A stretch of 8,412 nt of DNA from Myxococcales bacterium UBA5297 (GTDB lineage Bacteria > Myxococcota > Myxococcia > Myxococcales > UBA5297). Positions within the stretch are counted from its first letter, which is position 1, and every line of letters starts with the position of its first letter. The stretch covers positions 1 through 8,412 of the forward strand of contig DHSB01000161.1 in NCBI GenBank assembly GCA_002408385.1, in the 5' to 3' direction. Positions 1-7,198 of the stretch are shown here, piece after piece. Below the pieces are notes generated by a model that was not told where the DNA came from, made no database searches, and saw only the letters and a program-made list of their open reading frames with translations. The position numbers and the translations under genes are program-made.

Positions 1-604
1 ACGCGCGGGTGCGGGTCGAAGACGGCGCTGAGCAGGGCGATGGTCGCGTCGTTGAGCCCGGAGCAATCCGGCGGCTCGCTGAAGGCGAGGGTGATCGCCG
101 GCGAGCGATCGACGCCCGTCGAGCCGTGCGCGGGGCTCGCGGCGAGCAGCGCGAGCGGCGGCGGATCCACGACGCGCCACTGGGCGCTGAAGTCGGTCGG
201 GAGCTGGCCGCCGAGGCTGGTGGCCCGGGTGCTCTCGAGGACGCGGGCCGCGGCGTCGAAGGCGCCGCCCTGGATCAGGAGCGACACGTTGGTCGACCAC
301 TCGAAGGGCAGCGCGCTGTCGGGCTGGAAGGTGACTACGCAGGGATCGTCGGCTTCGCCGGCGGCGCACGCGTACGGCGCGTCCTGGCGCGGCGCGGGGC
401 AGGTCCACTGGCCGGCGACCGGGCCGTCGGTGGCGGCGACGCGCGGGTGCGGGTCGAAGACCGCGCTGAGGAGGGCGATGGTCGCGTCGTTGAGCGCGGA
501 GCAATCCGGCGGCTCGCTGAAGGCGAGGGTGATCGCCGGCGAGCGCTCGACACCCGTCGAGCCGTGCGCGGGGCTCGCGGCGAGCACCGCGAGCGCCGGC
601 GGAT
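1..604 (-). repeat. Near-identical 438-base-spaced tandem repeat inside the lipoprotein gene
   Basis: Bases 1 to about 166 align with 439 to about 604 at a constant offset of 438 bases (146 codons), with about seven mismatches counted by eye and no gaps. They encode the first half of Ig-like repeats 5 and 4. Upstream of the match (about 167-250 against 605-690) identity falls clearly. Repeats 1-3 are recognisably related only at protein level. This suggests a recent in-frame duplication or gene conversion between adjacent repeats. The partner of the second half of repeat 4 lies beyond the left edge. Confidence 0.85.
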
Positions 605-1925
605 CGATGACGTGGAAGTCGAGGGCGAGCTCGGCGGGGAGCTGGCCGCCGCGAGTCGTCGCGCGGGCGCTCTCGACGCTGGTGAGCTGCTCGGGCGCGA
701 CCCCCGGCTCGTAGAGGCCGCCGCCGAGCACGAGGCTGACGTTCGAAGACCACTCGAAGAGGAAGCCTTCTTCCGGCGTGAAGAGCGCCTGGCACAGCTC
801 GGGGCTCGTCGCGCAGGTCTCGGGCGAGCGCTGCGCGGGCTCGACGTCGGTGCAGATCCAGCCTCCGGGGACGTCGACCGTCGCGCCGGCGAGCTCGCCG
901 AGGCGCGGGTGGGCGTCGAACTTCTGCTGGAGGCTGACGAAGCCGTCGGCGAGCGTGGCGCAGTCGATGGGCTCGCTGAAGGTGACGAGCAGCGAGGCGT
1001 CGCGGGCGACCTGCCCCGAGCCGGCGCCCGGCATGGTGGCGACGGCGGTCAACGGCGCGGGATCGATGACGTGCCAGCCGGTCTCCACCGTCGCGGGGAG
1101 CTGCCCGCCGTAGGGCGTCGCGCGCGCGGTCACGATGGGGTTCTCTGCGTGCGTGCCGCCCTTCAGCACGAGCTTCAGGTCGGAGGAGTACTTGAAGAGG
1201 AAGGTCTCATCGCTGGGCTTGAAGGTGACGACGCAGAGGCTCTCGTCGCCCTCGCACTGCGTGCCGTCGAGCGTCGCGTCGGCGCTCGCCTCGACCGCCG
1301 GGCACTCCCAGCTCCCCGCGATCGCCCGCGAGAGCTCGCCCTCGGCGGTGTGCGGGTGCGGGTCGAAGGTCTCGGTGAGCACGGCGTTGCCGTTCTCCAG
1401 CGAAGCGCAGCTCACCGGCTCGCTGAAGCGCACGCGGACCACCGCGTCGCGGGCCACGCCGCTCGCGCCGTCGGCCGGCTCGACCTGCTCGACCCGCAGC
1501 ATCGGCGGGTGCACGGTGCGGAAGCCCCAGCCGACCGCGACAGGCAGCGGGCCGCCGTCGCGGGCGCGCTTGAGTGAGGTGGCCACGCTCACCTTGAAGA
1601 CCGTCGAGAAGGGCAGCTTCGCCTGTGGCGTGAGCGTGACCGTGGGGACCGGGTCGTCGGTGTATTCGGCCGTGACCGCGACAGGCTGCGGCTCGGTCGG
1701 CGCGTCGGGGTAGCCGAGCGACTCGAGCTTGATCGCCTCGGCGACCGAAGCCGGATCGAGCTTCTCGCTGAAGGTGAGGACGACCTGCGCCTCACGAGCC
1801 GCGTCCACCGAGTCGCCGGTCGGCGTGGCCGAGACGACGCGCAGGGGAACGTCGGTGACGAAGTCCTGATCGGTACAAGCCGCAGCCGCAAGCAACACGA
1901 GGGCGGCCAGAGTGACGCGACGCAT
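1..1925 (-). CDS. Lipoprotein with tandem bacterial Ig-like (Big_5-type) domains, 3' end outside window
   Basis: The frame is open without a stop from the ATG at 1925 to the window edge (641 codons). The start has a GGAGG five bases upstream. The N-terminus is a short lipoprotein signal (MRRVTLAALVLLAAAAC) with candidate lipidated Cys17; the -3 residue is Ala rather than the usual Leu, so lipidation is likely, not certain. The rest is a string of Ig-like repeats, each opening with a pattern such as 'SPAHGSTGVxRSPAITLAFSEP', the Big_5 signature: about residues 29-139, 141-289, 291-441, 443-587, and 589 onward. Repeats 2-4 each have four cysteines (173/208/224/231, 322/358/371/378, 475/509/520/529) and a 'GGQLP' segment near their end; repeat 1 has none. 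Such domains act as spacers or adhesive modules on exported proteins. It probably sits in the outer membrane; its ligand is unknown. It appears to be co-transcribed with the barrel-protein gene 30 bases upstream. The C-terminus, which might hold a functional domain, is not visible. Confidence 0.85.
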   Translation of the reverse strand, partial: MRRVTLAALVLLAAAACTDQDFVTDVPLRVVSATPTGDSVDAAREAQVVLTFSEKLDPASVAEAIKLESLGYPDAPTEPQPVAVTAEYTDDPVPTVTLTPQAKLPFSTVFKVSVATSLKRARDGGPLPVAVGWGFRTVHPPMLRVEQVEPADGASGVARDAVVRVRFSEPVSCASLENGNAVLTETFDPHPHTAEGELSRAIAGSWECPAVEASADATLDGTQCEGDESLCVVTFKPSDETFLFKYSSDLKLVLKGGTHAENPIVTARATPYGGQLPATVETGWHVIDPAPLTAVATMPGAGSGQVARDASLLVTFSEPIDCATLADGFVSLQQKFDAHPRLGELAGATVDVPGGWICTDVEPAQRSPETCATSPELCQALFTPEEGFLFEWSSNVSLVLGGGLYEPGVAPEQLTSVESARATTRGGQLPAELALDFHVIDPPALAVLAASPAHGSTGVERSPAITLAFSEPPDCSALNDATIALLSAVFDPHPRVAATDGPVAGQWTCPAPRQDAPYACAAGEADDPCVVTFQPDSALPFEWSTNVSLLIQGGAFDAAARVLESTRATSLGGQLPTDFSAQWRVVDPPPLALLAASPAHGSTGVDRSPAITLAFSEPPDCSGLNDATIALLSAVFDPHPR

Positions 1926-1930
1926 GCGTG

Positions 1931-1935
1931 CCTCC
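1931..1935 (-). promoter_or_regulatory. Ribosome binding site of the Ig-like lipoprotein gene
   Basis: GGAGG on the minus strand, five bases before the ATG at 1925. It fixes the start just before the lipoprotein signal peptide and lies within the 30-base gap after the upstream gene's stop. Confidence 0.75.
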
Positions 1936-1955
1936 GATTGCTGAATCAGCGCTGG

Positions 1956-3089
1956 TTAAAAGGCGTAGCGATAGCCGAGGAGCAGGTTGGTGCCCTGAAC
2001 GTCGCCGGGCTCCGCGTTGTAGGCGCCCGCGTAGAGATCCTGGAAGCCGAGGTCGGTGCGGGCGTTCATGTAGCGGACCTCGACGAGCAGCGACCCGGGG
2101 CCGAGCTGCAGCGTCCCCTCGACCCCGAGATAGAAGCCGAGCGCCCAGCCCGACTGCGGCGCGTCGGTGATCTCGCCGCCGGCCGAGCGGTAGGTGCTCT
2201 CGGAAGAGACGTGGACGGCGGCGAAGCCCGCGGCCGGGACGATGGCGACCGGCAGCGGCAGCGGAAGCTGGAAGCCCAGGCCGAAGAGGACCGGGATGGC
2301 GTCCATCTTCCAGGAGTAGGAGAGCTCGGGGCCGAAGTCGGGGTCGTTGACGAAGGTGCGCTTGCCCTCGCCGCTCAGCCGGTAGTAGCCGCCCTCGAGG
2401 TTGAGCGAGAGGGCGCGTTCGAGGAAGGGCAGGCGGTAGCGCAGCGCGAGCGCGCCGGAGGCGAAGACCGACTTGCCTGCCTCGGCGGCGCTTTCGGCGG
2501 CGGCGACGGCCTCGGCGGTGTTTCCGCTGGGGATGAGCATCGCGAGCTTGAGCGCGAGCTCGAGGCCAAGGGGCTCGGAGCGGGCGGCGTCGGCGACGAC
2601 GAGCGGTTCGGGCTGCGGTGGGACGAGAGCCGTTGCGGCCGGAGCGGCAGACGAGGCCGGAGCGGTCGAGCCGCCGACCGCCTGGAGCTGGCGAAAGCCC
2701 GGCGGCGGTGGGGGCGGTGGAGGCGTGACGGCGGCCCCTGGTGCGGTGCTCGCGGCACCGGCAGCCGCGCCACTTGCGGCAGAGGCCGGGCTGGCCGATG
2801 GAGAAACCAGCGGAGCCGGCGTGAAGGCCTTGGGCGCAGAAGCGGGTTCGGCTGCCGCGGAGGCCTGAGCGGCCCCCGGCGCTGAGGCCTGTGCGGGCGC
2901 GGGAGCTTTCGATCTGGCGACCGCCGACTTCGTCTTGGCGGTCTTCTTTGCCTTCTTCGGCGTCTTCTTTCCGCTCTTCTTTGCTACCGCGGTGGTCTTG
3001 GCGGGGGGGCTCTTCGTCTGGCCGTATCCTTCGGCGGCGAACCCGCCGACCAACAGACAGGCGAAAACCACGACGAGTCGTCCGTGCAT
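1956..3089 (-). CDS. Exported outer-membrane beta-barrel-like protein with long Ala/Pro/Lys-rich linker
   Basis: 377 residues from the ATG at 3089. I prefer this start to one 14 codons upstream because it has a GGAGG eight bases before it and opens directly into a signal peptide (MHGRLVVVFACLLVGGFAAEGYG). Residues about 24-60 are Lys/Ala-rich with repeated KK pairs. Residues 61-165 are Ala/Pro/Ser-rich and include eight consecutive prolines (123-130). From about 172 to the end, amphipathic segments alternate with turns ('LGLELALKLAML', 'GALALRYRLPF', 'SLNLEGGYYRL', 'LLVEVRYMNART'), and the protein ends in 'LLGYRYAF', whose final Phe matches the usual C-terminal signal of outer-membrane barrels. 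I infer a small opacity/OmpW-like barrel with a basic periplasmic tether that might touch peptidoglycan. The family is not identified. It is the first gene of a two-gene unit with the Ig-like lipoprotein, so the two products may work together at the outer membrane. Confidence 0.8.
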   Translation of the reverse strand: MHGRLVVVFACLLVGGFAAEGYGQTKSPPAKTTAVAKKSGKKTPKKAKKTAKTKSAVARSKAPAPAQASAPGAAQASAAAEPASAPKAFTPAPLVSPSASPASAASGAAAGAASTAPGAAVTPPPPPPPPGFRQLQAVGGSTAPASSAAPAATALVPPQPEPLVVADAARSEPLGLELALKLAMLIPSGNTAEAVAAAESAAEAGKSVFASGALALRYRLPFLERALSLNLEGGYYRLSGEGKRTFVNDPDFGPELSYSWKMDAIPVLFGLGFQLPLPLPVAIVPAAGFAAVHVSSESTYRSAGGEITDAPQSGWALGFYLGVEGTLQLGPGSLLVEVRYMNARTDLGFQDLYAGAYNAEPGDVQGTNLLLGYRYAF

Positions 3090-3097
3090 GCCTGGGG

Positions 3098-3102
3098 CCT
3101 CC
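3098..3102 (-). promoter_or_regulatory. Ribosome binding site of the beta-barrel-like protein gene
   Basis: GGAGG on the minus strand, eight bases before the ATG at 3089. It decides between this start and the in-frame ATG at 3131, whose 14 extra residues would precede a normal signal peptide. Confidence 0.7.
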
Positions 3103-3343
3103 AGCTCATCGGTCGGACTGCGCACAGCCATCCCCGTGGGCGGAGGTCGCCCCGAGAGTTGCGCTGTCTAGTCCCAATTGCTCGGAGGTGGCCTCGTTGG
3201 ATCCCCACTGTCGTCGCGCGGAGGATTCGGCAGGCGTTGGCATCGCGCCGCCCGTCGCGTCCATGGCGCAAACCCGCCTCCCGACCGCCGGTCTCGCGAT
3301 TGCCAAGCGACCGCCCACCATGGGATCGTCCGCCACCCGACAC

Positions 3344-3348
3344 GAGGG
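3344..3348 (+). promoter_or_regulatory. Ribosome binding site of the methyltransferase gene
   Basis: GAGGG five bases before the ATG at 3354. It supports that start over in-frame start codons up to 270 bases upstream, whose extra residues are low-complexity Arg/Pro sequence. A second ATG follows directly at 3357. Confidence 0.6.
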
Positions 3349-3353
3349 CAAGA

Positions 3354-4277
3354 ATGATGAGCAACCATGTGAACAGCTCCGCGTACTGGGATGCGCGCTT
3401 CGACCAGGACTGGGAGACGGCCGGCGGCCGCGACCAGACGCGCTTCTTCTGCAGCCTCGCGCTGCGCTACCTGCCGAAGTGGCTCGCGAACGATCTCCGC
3501 ACCCGCGCGCTGTCGATCTGCGACTGGGGGTGCGCCCAAGGCGACGGGCTCGACGCCTTGGCCGAGAGCTTTCCGGAATCGAAGCTGACCGGGGTCGACG
3601 TCGCCCCCGCCGCCATCGAGCGGGCCCGTGCGCTCTTTCCAGGCCACAGCTTTCACACCCTCGACGACTTGCCGAAGGACGCCACCTTCGACCTCGTCTT
3701 CTGCTCGAACGTGCTCGAGCACTTCGACCAGCCACTCGAGCTGATGCACCAGATGCTGCAACACTCTCGACGCTATGCGCTGGTGCTGGTCCCTTTTCGC
3801 GAAGCGCCGCGCATCGACGAGCACCTGAGCACCTTCGACTACAACTCCTTCCCGTTGAGGATCGGCGCTTTTCACCTGCTGCATTTCCGCGTGATCCCCT
3901 GCGCGTCGCTCCCGAAGAGCCGCTGGAGCGGCGAGCAGATGCTCGTCGTCTTCGGGCACCCGGACCACGTGGACCTCGGCGAGTACCGCCTGCAGGCTCT
4001 CGTCCAGGGCATGGCCGACGCTGAGGCAGACCTGCGCAAGCGCTTGGGCTGGCTCGAAAATCAGCTCGCCGAAGTGCCCGAGAAGCGTCGGGCGCTGCAG
4101 AAGAGCCTCGAGCGGCAAGAGGAGCTCGAACGGGCCCTCGAATCGACGCGGCAGCAGCTCGCGGAGGCTCGCGCCTCGAAGGCCTGGCGCCTCGCCAACC
4201 GGTGCCACGCGTTCGCGAGCGGCACCGGCTTGCGCACGGTCGCTTCGGGGCTGCGCTCGCGGCTGACCCGGCGCTGA
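3354..4277 (+). CDS. Class I SAM-dependent methyltransferase with C-terminal coiled coil
   Basis: 307 residues. The catalytic domain spans about 8-200. Motif I is 'ICDWGCAQGDG' (55-65), the glycine-rich SAM-binding loop. The acidic residue after strand 2 is in 'LTGVDVAP' (78-85), and the post-motif is 'FDLVFCSNVLEHF' (112-124), the methyltransferase-11/23 type used on small molecules and sugars. Residues about 205-275 are charged and heptad-like ('LENQLAEVPEKRRALQKSLE'), consistent with a coiled coil. The protein ends with 'ASKAWRLANRCHAF', resembling the 'S-x-x-WRL' tail seen after coiled coils in many polysaccharide-locus methyltransferases and glycosyltransferases. A likely role is methylating a sugar or the non-reducing end of a growing glycan in the cytoplasm or at the inner membrane, with the coiled coil scaffolding other enzymes, as in WbdD-type chain terminators (no kinase domain is present here). 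The substrate is inferred from context only. The gene stands alone on its strand, facing the glycosyltransferase genes. Confidence 0.88.
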   Translation: MMSNHVNSSAYWDARFDQDWETAGGRDQTRFFCSLALRYLPKWLANDLRTRALSICDWGCAQGDGLDALAESFPESKLTGVDVAPAAIERARALFPGHSFHTLDDLPKDATFDLVFCSNVLEHFDQPLELMHQMLQHSRRYALVLVPFREAPRIDEHLSTFDYNSFPLRIGAFHLLHFRVIPCASLPKSRWSGEQMLVVFGHPDHVDLGEYRLQALVQGMADAEADLRKRLGWLENQLAEVPEKRRALQKSLERQEELERALESTRQQLAEARASKAWRLANRCHAFASGTGLRTVASGLRSRLTRR

Positions 4278-4310
4278 ACGCGCGCCGATCTTGGAAAGCA
4301 GCTTGGACGG

Positions 4311-4330
4311 GGCCGGCCTTCGTGCCGGCC
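4311..4330. terminator. GC-rich hairpin between convergent genes, possible terminator
   Basis: A perfect 7-bp stem (GGCCGGC at 4311-4317, GCCGGCC at 4324-4330) with loop CTTCGT. It lies 33 bases after the methyltransferase stop, in the gap between convergent genes. There is no T-run on either side, so intrinsic termination is uncertain. A second, weaker inverted repeat (TCGAAG-GATT-CTTCGA, 4480-4495) sits just beyond the stop of the minus-strand glycosyltransferase. Confidence 0.4.
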
Positions 4331-4502
4331 GCCGGAAACCCTCGAATCGGCCGCGCCTCTGCTCGATTTCTGGCCGGGCGCATTGCGAGGCGCCCCTACC
4401 AACTTGCGACCGATCGCTTGGGCTCCGGGCGAAGTCCGTGCTGCGCCTGTCGAAGGGGCTCGGGCCGAACGGTTGTCGCTCGAAGGATTCTTCGACGGCT
4501 CT

Positions 4503-6131
4503 TCAGGGCCGCGCGACGTTGCGCGCCTTCTGCACCACCCTGCGCGCGAGCAACTCGGACAGCCCGCGGATGCCCAGCTCGCTCGCGGCGGGCGCGGCCC
4601 GAGCCGCGGCCGGCTTCAGCGCGACCTCCGGGCCCATCGCCAGGACGTCCAAGACGATGCGGACCTCGCGCGCGTCCGGCGGCACCTGGCTGCAGTCGAG
4701 CGACAGCTCGCCCGAGTCACTCTCGAAGCGCCACAGCCCGCTCGCGTCGCGGGCCTCCGGTCCTTTCAAGGGCACCGCGAGACTCTCGCCGCTCGCGCGC
4801 CGGACGAGCGCGGGCGTCGGCTTGGCGAGGAACGGCAGCCCGTCGAAGGGGCGCGCGCGCAGCTCGCGCAGCTCTCCGCCCTGGATCTCGACCGAAAGCG
4901 CGGCGTCGGGCCCCGGCAGGTCGCGAACCGCGCGTTGATGGTCTACCCGCTCGCCCAGCGCGTCCTCGACCGTCCAGCGGCACCAGGCCGCGGCCGGGTA
5001 GAGGCAGCAGCGCTCGAGGTCGGTCAAGAACAGCCCGGGGTGCGCGGCCACGTCCATCGCCGGGTCGATTCGGTCGAGGGCCCGAAGCTGCTCTTGCCCC
5101 TGCTCGATCAACCCGTGGGCGCGGTCGAAGACCCGTAGGTTCGCGCGCCGGATCTCGTCGAGCTCGGCGCTGCCCGGAACCTTCCCCGACGCGAAGTCCT
5201 CGTAGGCCAGGCAGCGGCCGCCGAGATCGATGAAGTCGCCCATCTCCGGGAGCTTGACGATGGGGACGACGCCGTAGGCCAGGTACTCGTAGAGCTTGGT
5301 CGGGCAGGCGACCCGGTTGACGGCGATCGGCTCGCGCAAGACGAACCCGAAGTCGGCCTCTTCGTACTCCTCGGCGAGCCGCTCGGGCGGGCAACAGCGC
5401 ACCGTGACCTGCTCGGCGACCCCCGCCCGCTTCGCCGCCGCCTTCATCCCCTCGAGGTCGTCGGTCAGGAAGCGGAACTGGTAGCGCCCTCGGAGCTGGC
5501 GCACCGTCTCCATCATCAGGTCCACGTTCTGCCAGCGCTGCGTGCCACCGGCATAGACGACGATGGGCCTCTCGCGAGGCGGGCGCTCCAGGCTGTTCGC
5601 GATGGGCCGCTCGTTGTGGATCGGCATGAGGATGAAGCGCGTCTTCAGCCCGGGGTACTTTTCGCGATAGTGGCGCTCCATCGCGCCGGTGACGACCACG
5701 ACGGCCGCGCTCTGCTCGAGCGCCACCTTCTCGTACTCCTCGAACAGCCGCGCGGACTGCGGCTCACCCTGCAGCAGCGCCTCCTCCGGCGCGATGCCGT
5801 GGCTGTCGGTGACGATCTTCCCGCTGCGGTAGTAGGGCAGCAGGTACTGCGCGGAGTGCATCGTGTGCGCGTAGACGAAGTCCGCGCGCGCGAGCAACTC
5901 GAGGAAGCGCCGCCGGTGGCCCGTCAGGCGAAAGTCGACCGGGAAGAAGCTGCTCTTCTCGTCGACCTGCTGGATCTTCGGCTCGAAGCTCAGCTCCGGG
6001 GTGACGTGCTGCGACGGGAAGACGTAGCAGCGCTCGCGCGAGGCGAACAGCGCGTCCACTGCGGCGATGCGGCGCATCCAGCCGTTGGCGGCCCGGTCGG
6101 CGAAGGGATAGGGCCCGAAGATGAGGATCAT
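4503..6131 (-). CDS. GT4-like (GT-B fold) glycosyltransferase with extra C-terminal domain
   Basis: 542 residues from the ATG at 6131, preceded by GGAGAG three bases away. The frame is open to 6722, but those upstream codons are the shadow of the preceding gene, whose stop overlaps this start (ATGA), implying translational coupling. The N-terminal Rossmann half (1-180) starts 'MILIFGPYPFADRAANGW' and contains 'TDSHGIAPEEALL'. The C-terminal half begins near 'VVYAGGTQRWQNVDLM' (191-206) and carries the donor-binding segment 'FVLREP' ... 'CPTKLYEYLAYGVVPIV' (263-292), with Glu282 at the usual GT4 nucleotide-sugar-contacting position. This predicts retaining transfer of a sugar from a nucleotide donor at the cytoplasmic face. 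Residues about 365-510 are additional to a normal GT4 enzyme (about 360-400 residues): alternating hydrophobic segments suggest a beta-rich module of unknown function, followed by an Ala-rich stretch and a basic helical tail (520-542). Donor and acceptor cannot be read from the sequence. Confidence 0.9.
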   Translation of the reverse strand: MILIFGPYPFADRAANGWMRRIAAVDALFASRERCYVFPSQHVTPELSFEPKIQQVDEKSSFFPVDFRLTGHRRRFLELLARADFVYAHTMHSAQYLLPYYRSGKIVTDSHGIAPEEALLQGEPQSARLFEEYEKVALEQSAAVVVVTGAMERHYREKYPGLKTRFILMPIHNERPIANSLERPPRERPIVVYAGGTQRWQNVDLMMETVRQLRGRYQFRFLTDDLEGMKAAAKRAGVAEQVTVRCCPPERLAEEYEEADFGFVLREPIAVNRVACPTKLYEYLAYGVVPIVKLPEMGDFIDLGGRCLAYEDFASGKVPGSAELDEIRRANLRVFDRAHGLIEQGQEQLRALDRIDPAMDVAAHPGLFLTDLERCCLYPAAAWCRWTVEDALGERVDHQRAVRDLPGPDAALSVEIQGGELRELRARPFDGLPFLAKPTPALVRRASGESLAVPLKGPEARDASGLWRFESDSGELSLDCSQVPPDAREVRIVLDVLAMGPEVALKPAAARAAPAASELGIRGLSELLARRVVQKARNVARP

Positions 6132-7198
6132 CGGCTCTCCAGATGTTTGGACTGTCTCTGCGGAAGGTGGCTGCTCCAGCGCAAATCGCGCGCCGCGCCT
6201 CCGGCCAGCAGGTGGCCGAAGAGGGCGACGTGGCGCCCGTAGGCCTCCTCCGGGCTCTGGCACCCGTAGCCGACCGTCGGCCGGTGCGGGAGGCGCGCTT
6301 CGGCCGCCAGCTCCCGCATCGCATCGGCGAGCGCCCGGCGCACCTGCCAGAGGCGCGGGGCGTCCGAGGCTCCCCGCAGCGCCAGGTCGAAGTCCGTGAG
6401 CCTCAGGGTGCGCCAATCCTCGAAAGCCGCCGGCAAGAGCCTTCCCGGGGTCCCGCGGAGCTGCTCGACGGCCGCGCCCACCTCCGTCGACACGACCGGC
6501 GTTCCGCGCCGCAGCGCTTCGGAGATGGCGAGGCTCCAACCCTCGCTCAACGAGGGCATGACCAGCGCGGTTGCCAAGTCGAGGAAGCGGTGGACGTCGT
6601 CGCGCCGGCCGGTGAAGCGGACCCGTGACTCGAGCCCGTGCGCGGCGACGAGCTCGCGAAGCTGCTTGGCGTAGTCCTCGTTGAGCTGGCCGCCGACGAA
6701 GACGAGGTGGCTGTGGGGGCACTCGGGAGCGATCTCCGCGAACGCCTCCAGCAGCAGGTGTTGACCCTTGACCGGGTAGAGGCTGCCGACGTTGACGAAG
6801 ACCGCCGCGTCGGCGCCGATGCCGAGCTCGGCGCGCAGCCTCGAGTCCTCCTCCGACGTCGAGAGGGGCGCGGTCGCGGCGTGACAGCCGTTCGGGAAGA
6901 CCACCATCTTGGACGGCGACAGCCCGAGGTTCAGGTCGGCGAAGCAGGCGACGATCGCCGAGACACAGGCATAGGCCGCGGTGAGGCCATCGGCCCGCTG
7001 CCAGCGCTCGCGCTCCAGGTCGTCGAGCCAGAAGTAGGGGCTGTGGACGGTCTGGACGAACGGAATCCCGGCCGCGGCGCTCGCCTGCGCCAGGGCCACC
7101 GAGTAGTGGGCGTTGACCAGCGCGACGCGGCGCTCGCGCAGGGCCTGGGCCAGCGGCTCGGGCGACGGCGGGAGCGCTCGCCCTCGGGCGAGAGCCAT
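6128..7198 (-). CDS. GT4 family glycosyltransferase, C-terminal part of a frameshifted gene
   Basis: In this frame genuine protein sequence starts just after the frameshift near 7170. The nearest ATG (7198) would give 356 residues, but it lies inside the other frame's coding part and has no clear ribosome binding site. Recognisable elements are the end of the acceptor domain ('VALVNAHYSVALAQA', 'FVQTVHSPYF'), the start of the donor domain ('VFVNVGSLYPVKGQHLLLEAF', counted 133-153 from ATG 7198, with the typical 'G.l...KG...ll.a' pattern) and the GT4 E-x7-E motif in 'SLSEGWSLAISEALRRGTPVV' (217-237; Glu219 and Glu227). All key motifs are intact and there is no internal stop. The stop TGA (6130-6128) overlaps the ATG of the next gene by four bases. 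Joined to the N-terminal part with one restored base, the protein would be 573 residues. The likely role is sugar transfer in the same polysaccharide pathway as its neighbour. Confidence 0.88.
   Translation of the reverse strand: MALARGRALPPSPEPLAQALRERRVALVNAHYSVALAQASAAAGIPFVQTVHSPYFWLDDLERERWQRADGLTAAYACVSAIVACFADLNLGLSPSKMVVFPNGCHAATAPLSTSEEDSRLRAELGIGADAAVFVNVGSLYPVKGQHLLLEAFAEIAPECPHSHLVFVGGQLNEDYAKQLRELVAAHGLESRVRFTGRRDDVHRFLDLATALVMPSLSEGWSLAISEALRRGTPVVSTEVGAAVEQLRGTPGRLLPAAFEDWRTLRLTDFDLALRGASDAPRLWQVRRALADAMRELAAEARLPHRPTVGYGCQSPEEAYGRHVALFGHLLAGGAARDLRWSSHLPQRQSKHLESR

Larger units (their letters stand above)
3090..3353. other. Divergent intergenic region (promoters expected for both sides)
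   Basis: 264 bases lie between the start of the minus-strand barrel-protein gene and the start of the plus-strand methyltransferase gene, so promoters in both directions are expected. Frames through it are open but encode Arg/Pro-rich, non-protein-like sequence. I see no convincing -35/-10 pair. A mildly AT-richer patch near 3165-3182 (around 'tctagtcccaattgct') is the only compositional hint. Confidence 0.4.

Noticed and set aside
9..1577. Plus-strand 522-codon open frame
   Set aside because: It is antisense to the Ig-like lipoprotein gene, and its product is Arg/Gly/Ala/Glu-rich without motifs. The opposite strand has a signal peptide, ribosome binding site and repeated domains. It stays open only because of GC-biased codons.
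2701..2727. G-rich run as a possible regulatory or G-quadruplex element
   Set aside because: It encodes the eight-proline run of the barrel-like protein on the other strand, which explains the sequence.
1938..2885. Plus-strand 315-codon open frame
   Set aside because: It is antisense to the barrel-like protein gene, with low-complexity product and no domain.
6132..6722. Upstream extension of the intact glycosyltransferase to 739 residues
   Set aside because: The extra 197 residues are Arg/Pro/Ala shadow sequence over the preceding glycosyltransferase. The ATG at 6131 has a ribosome binding site and opens directly into a GT-B N-terminus.
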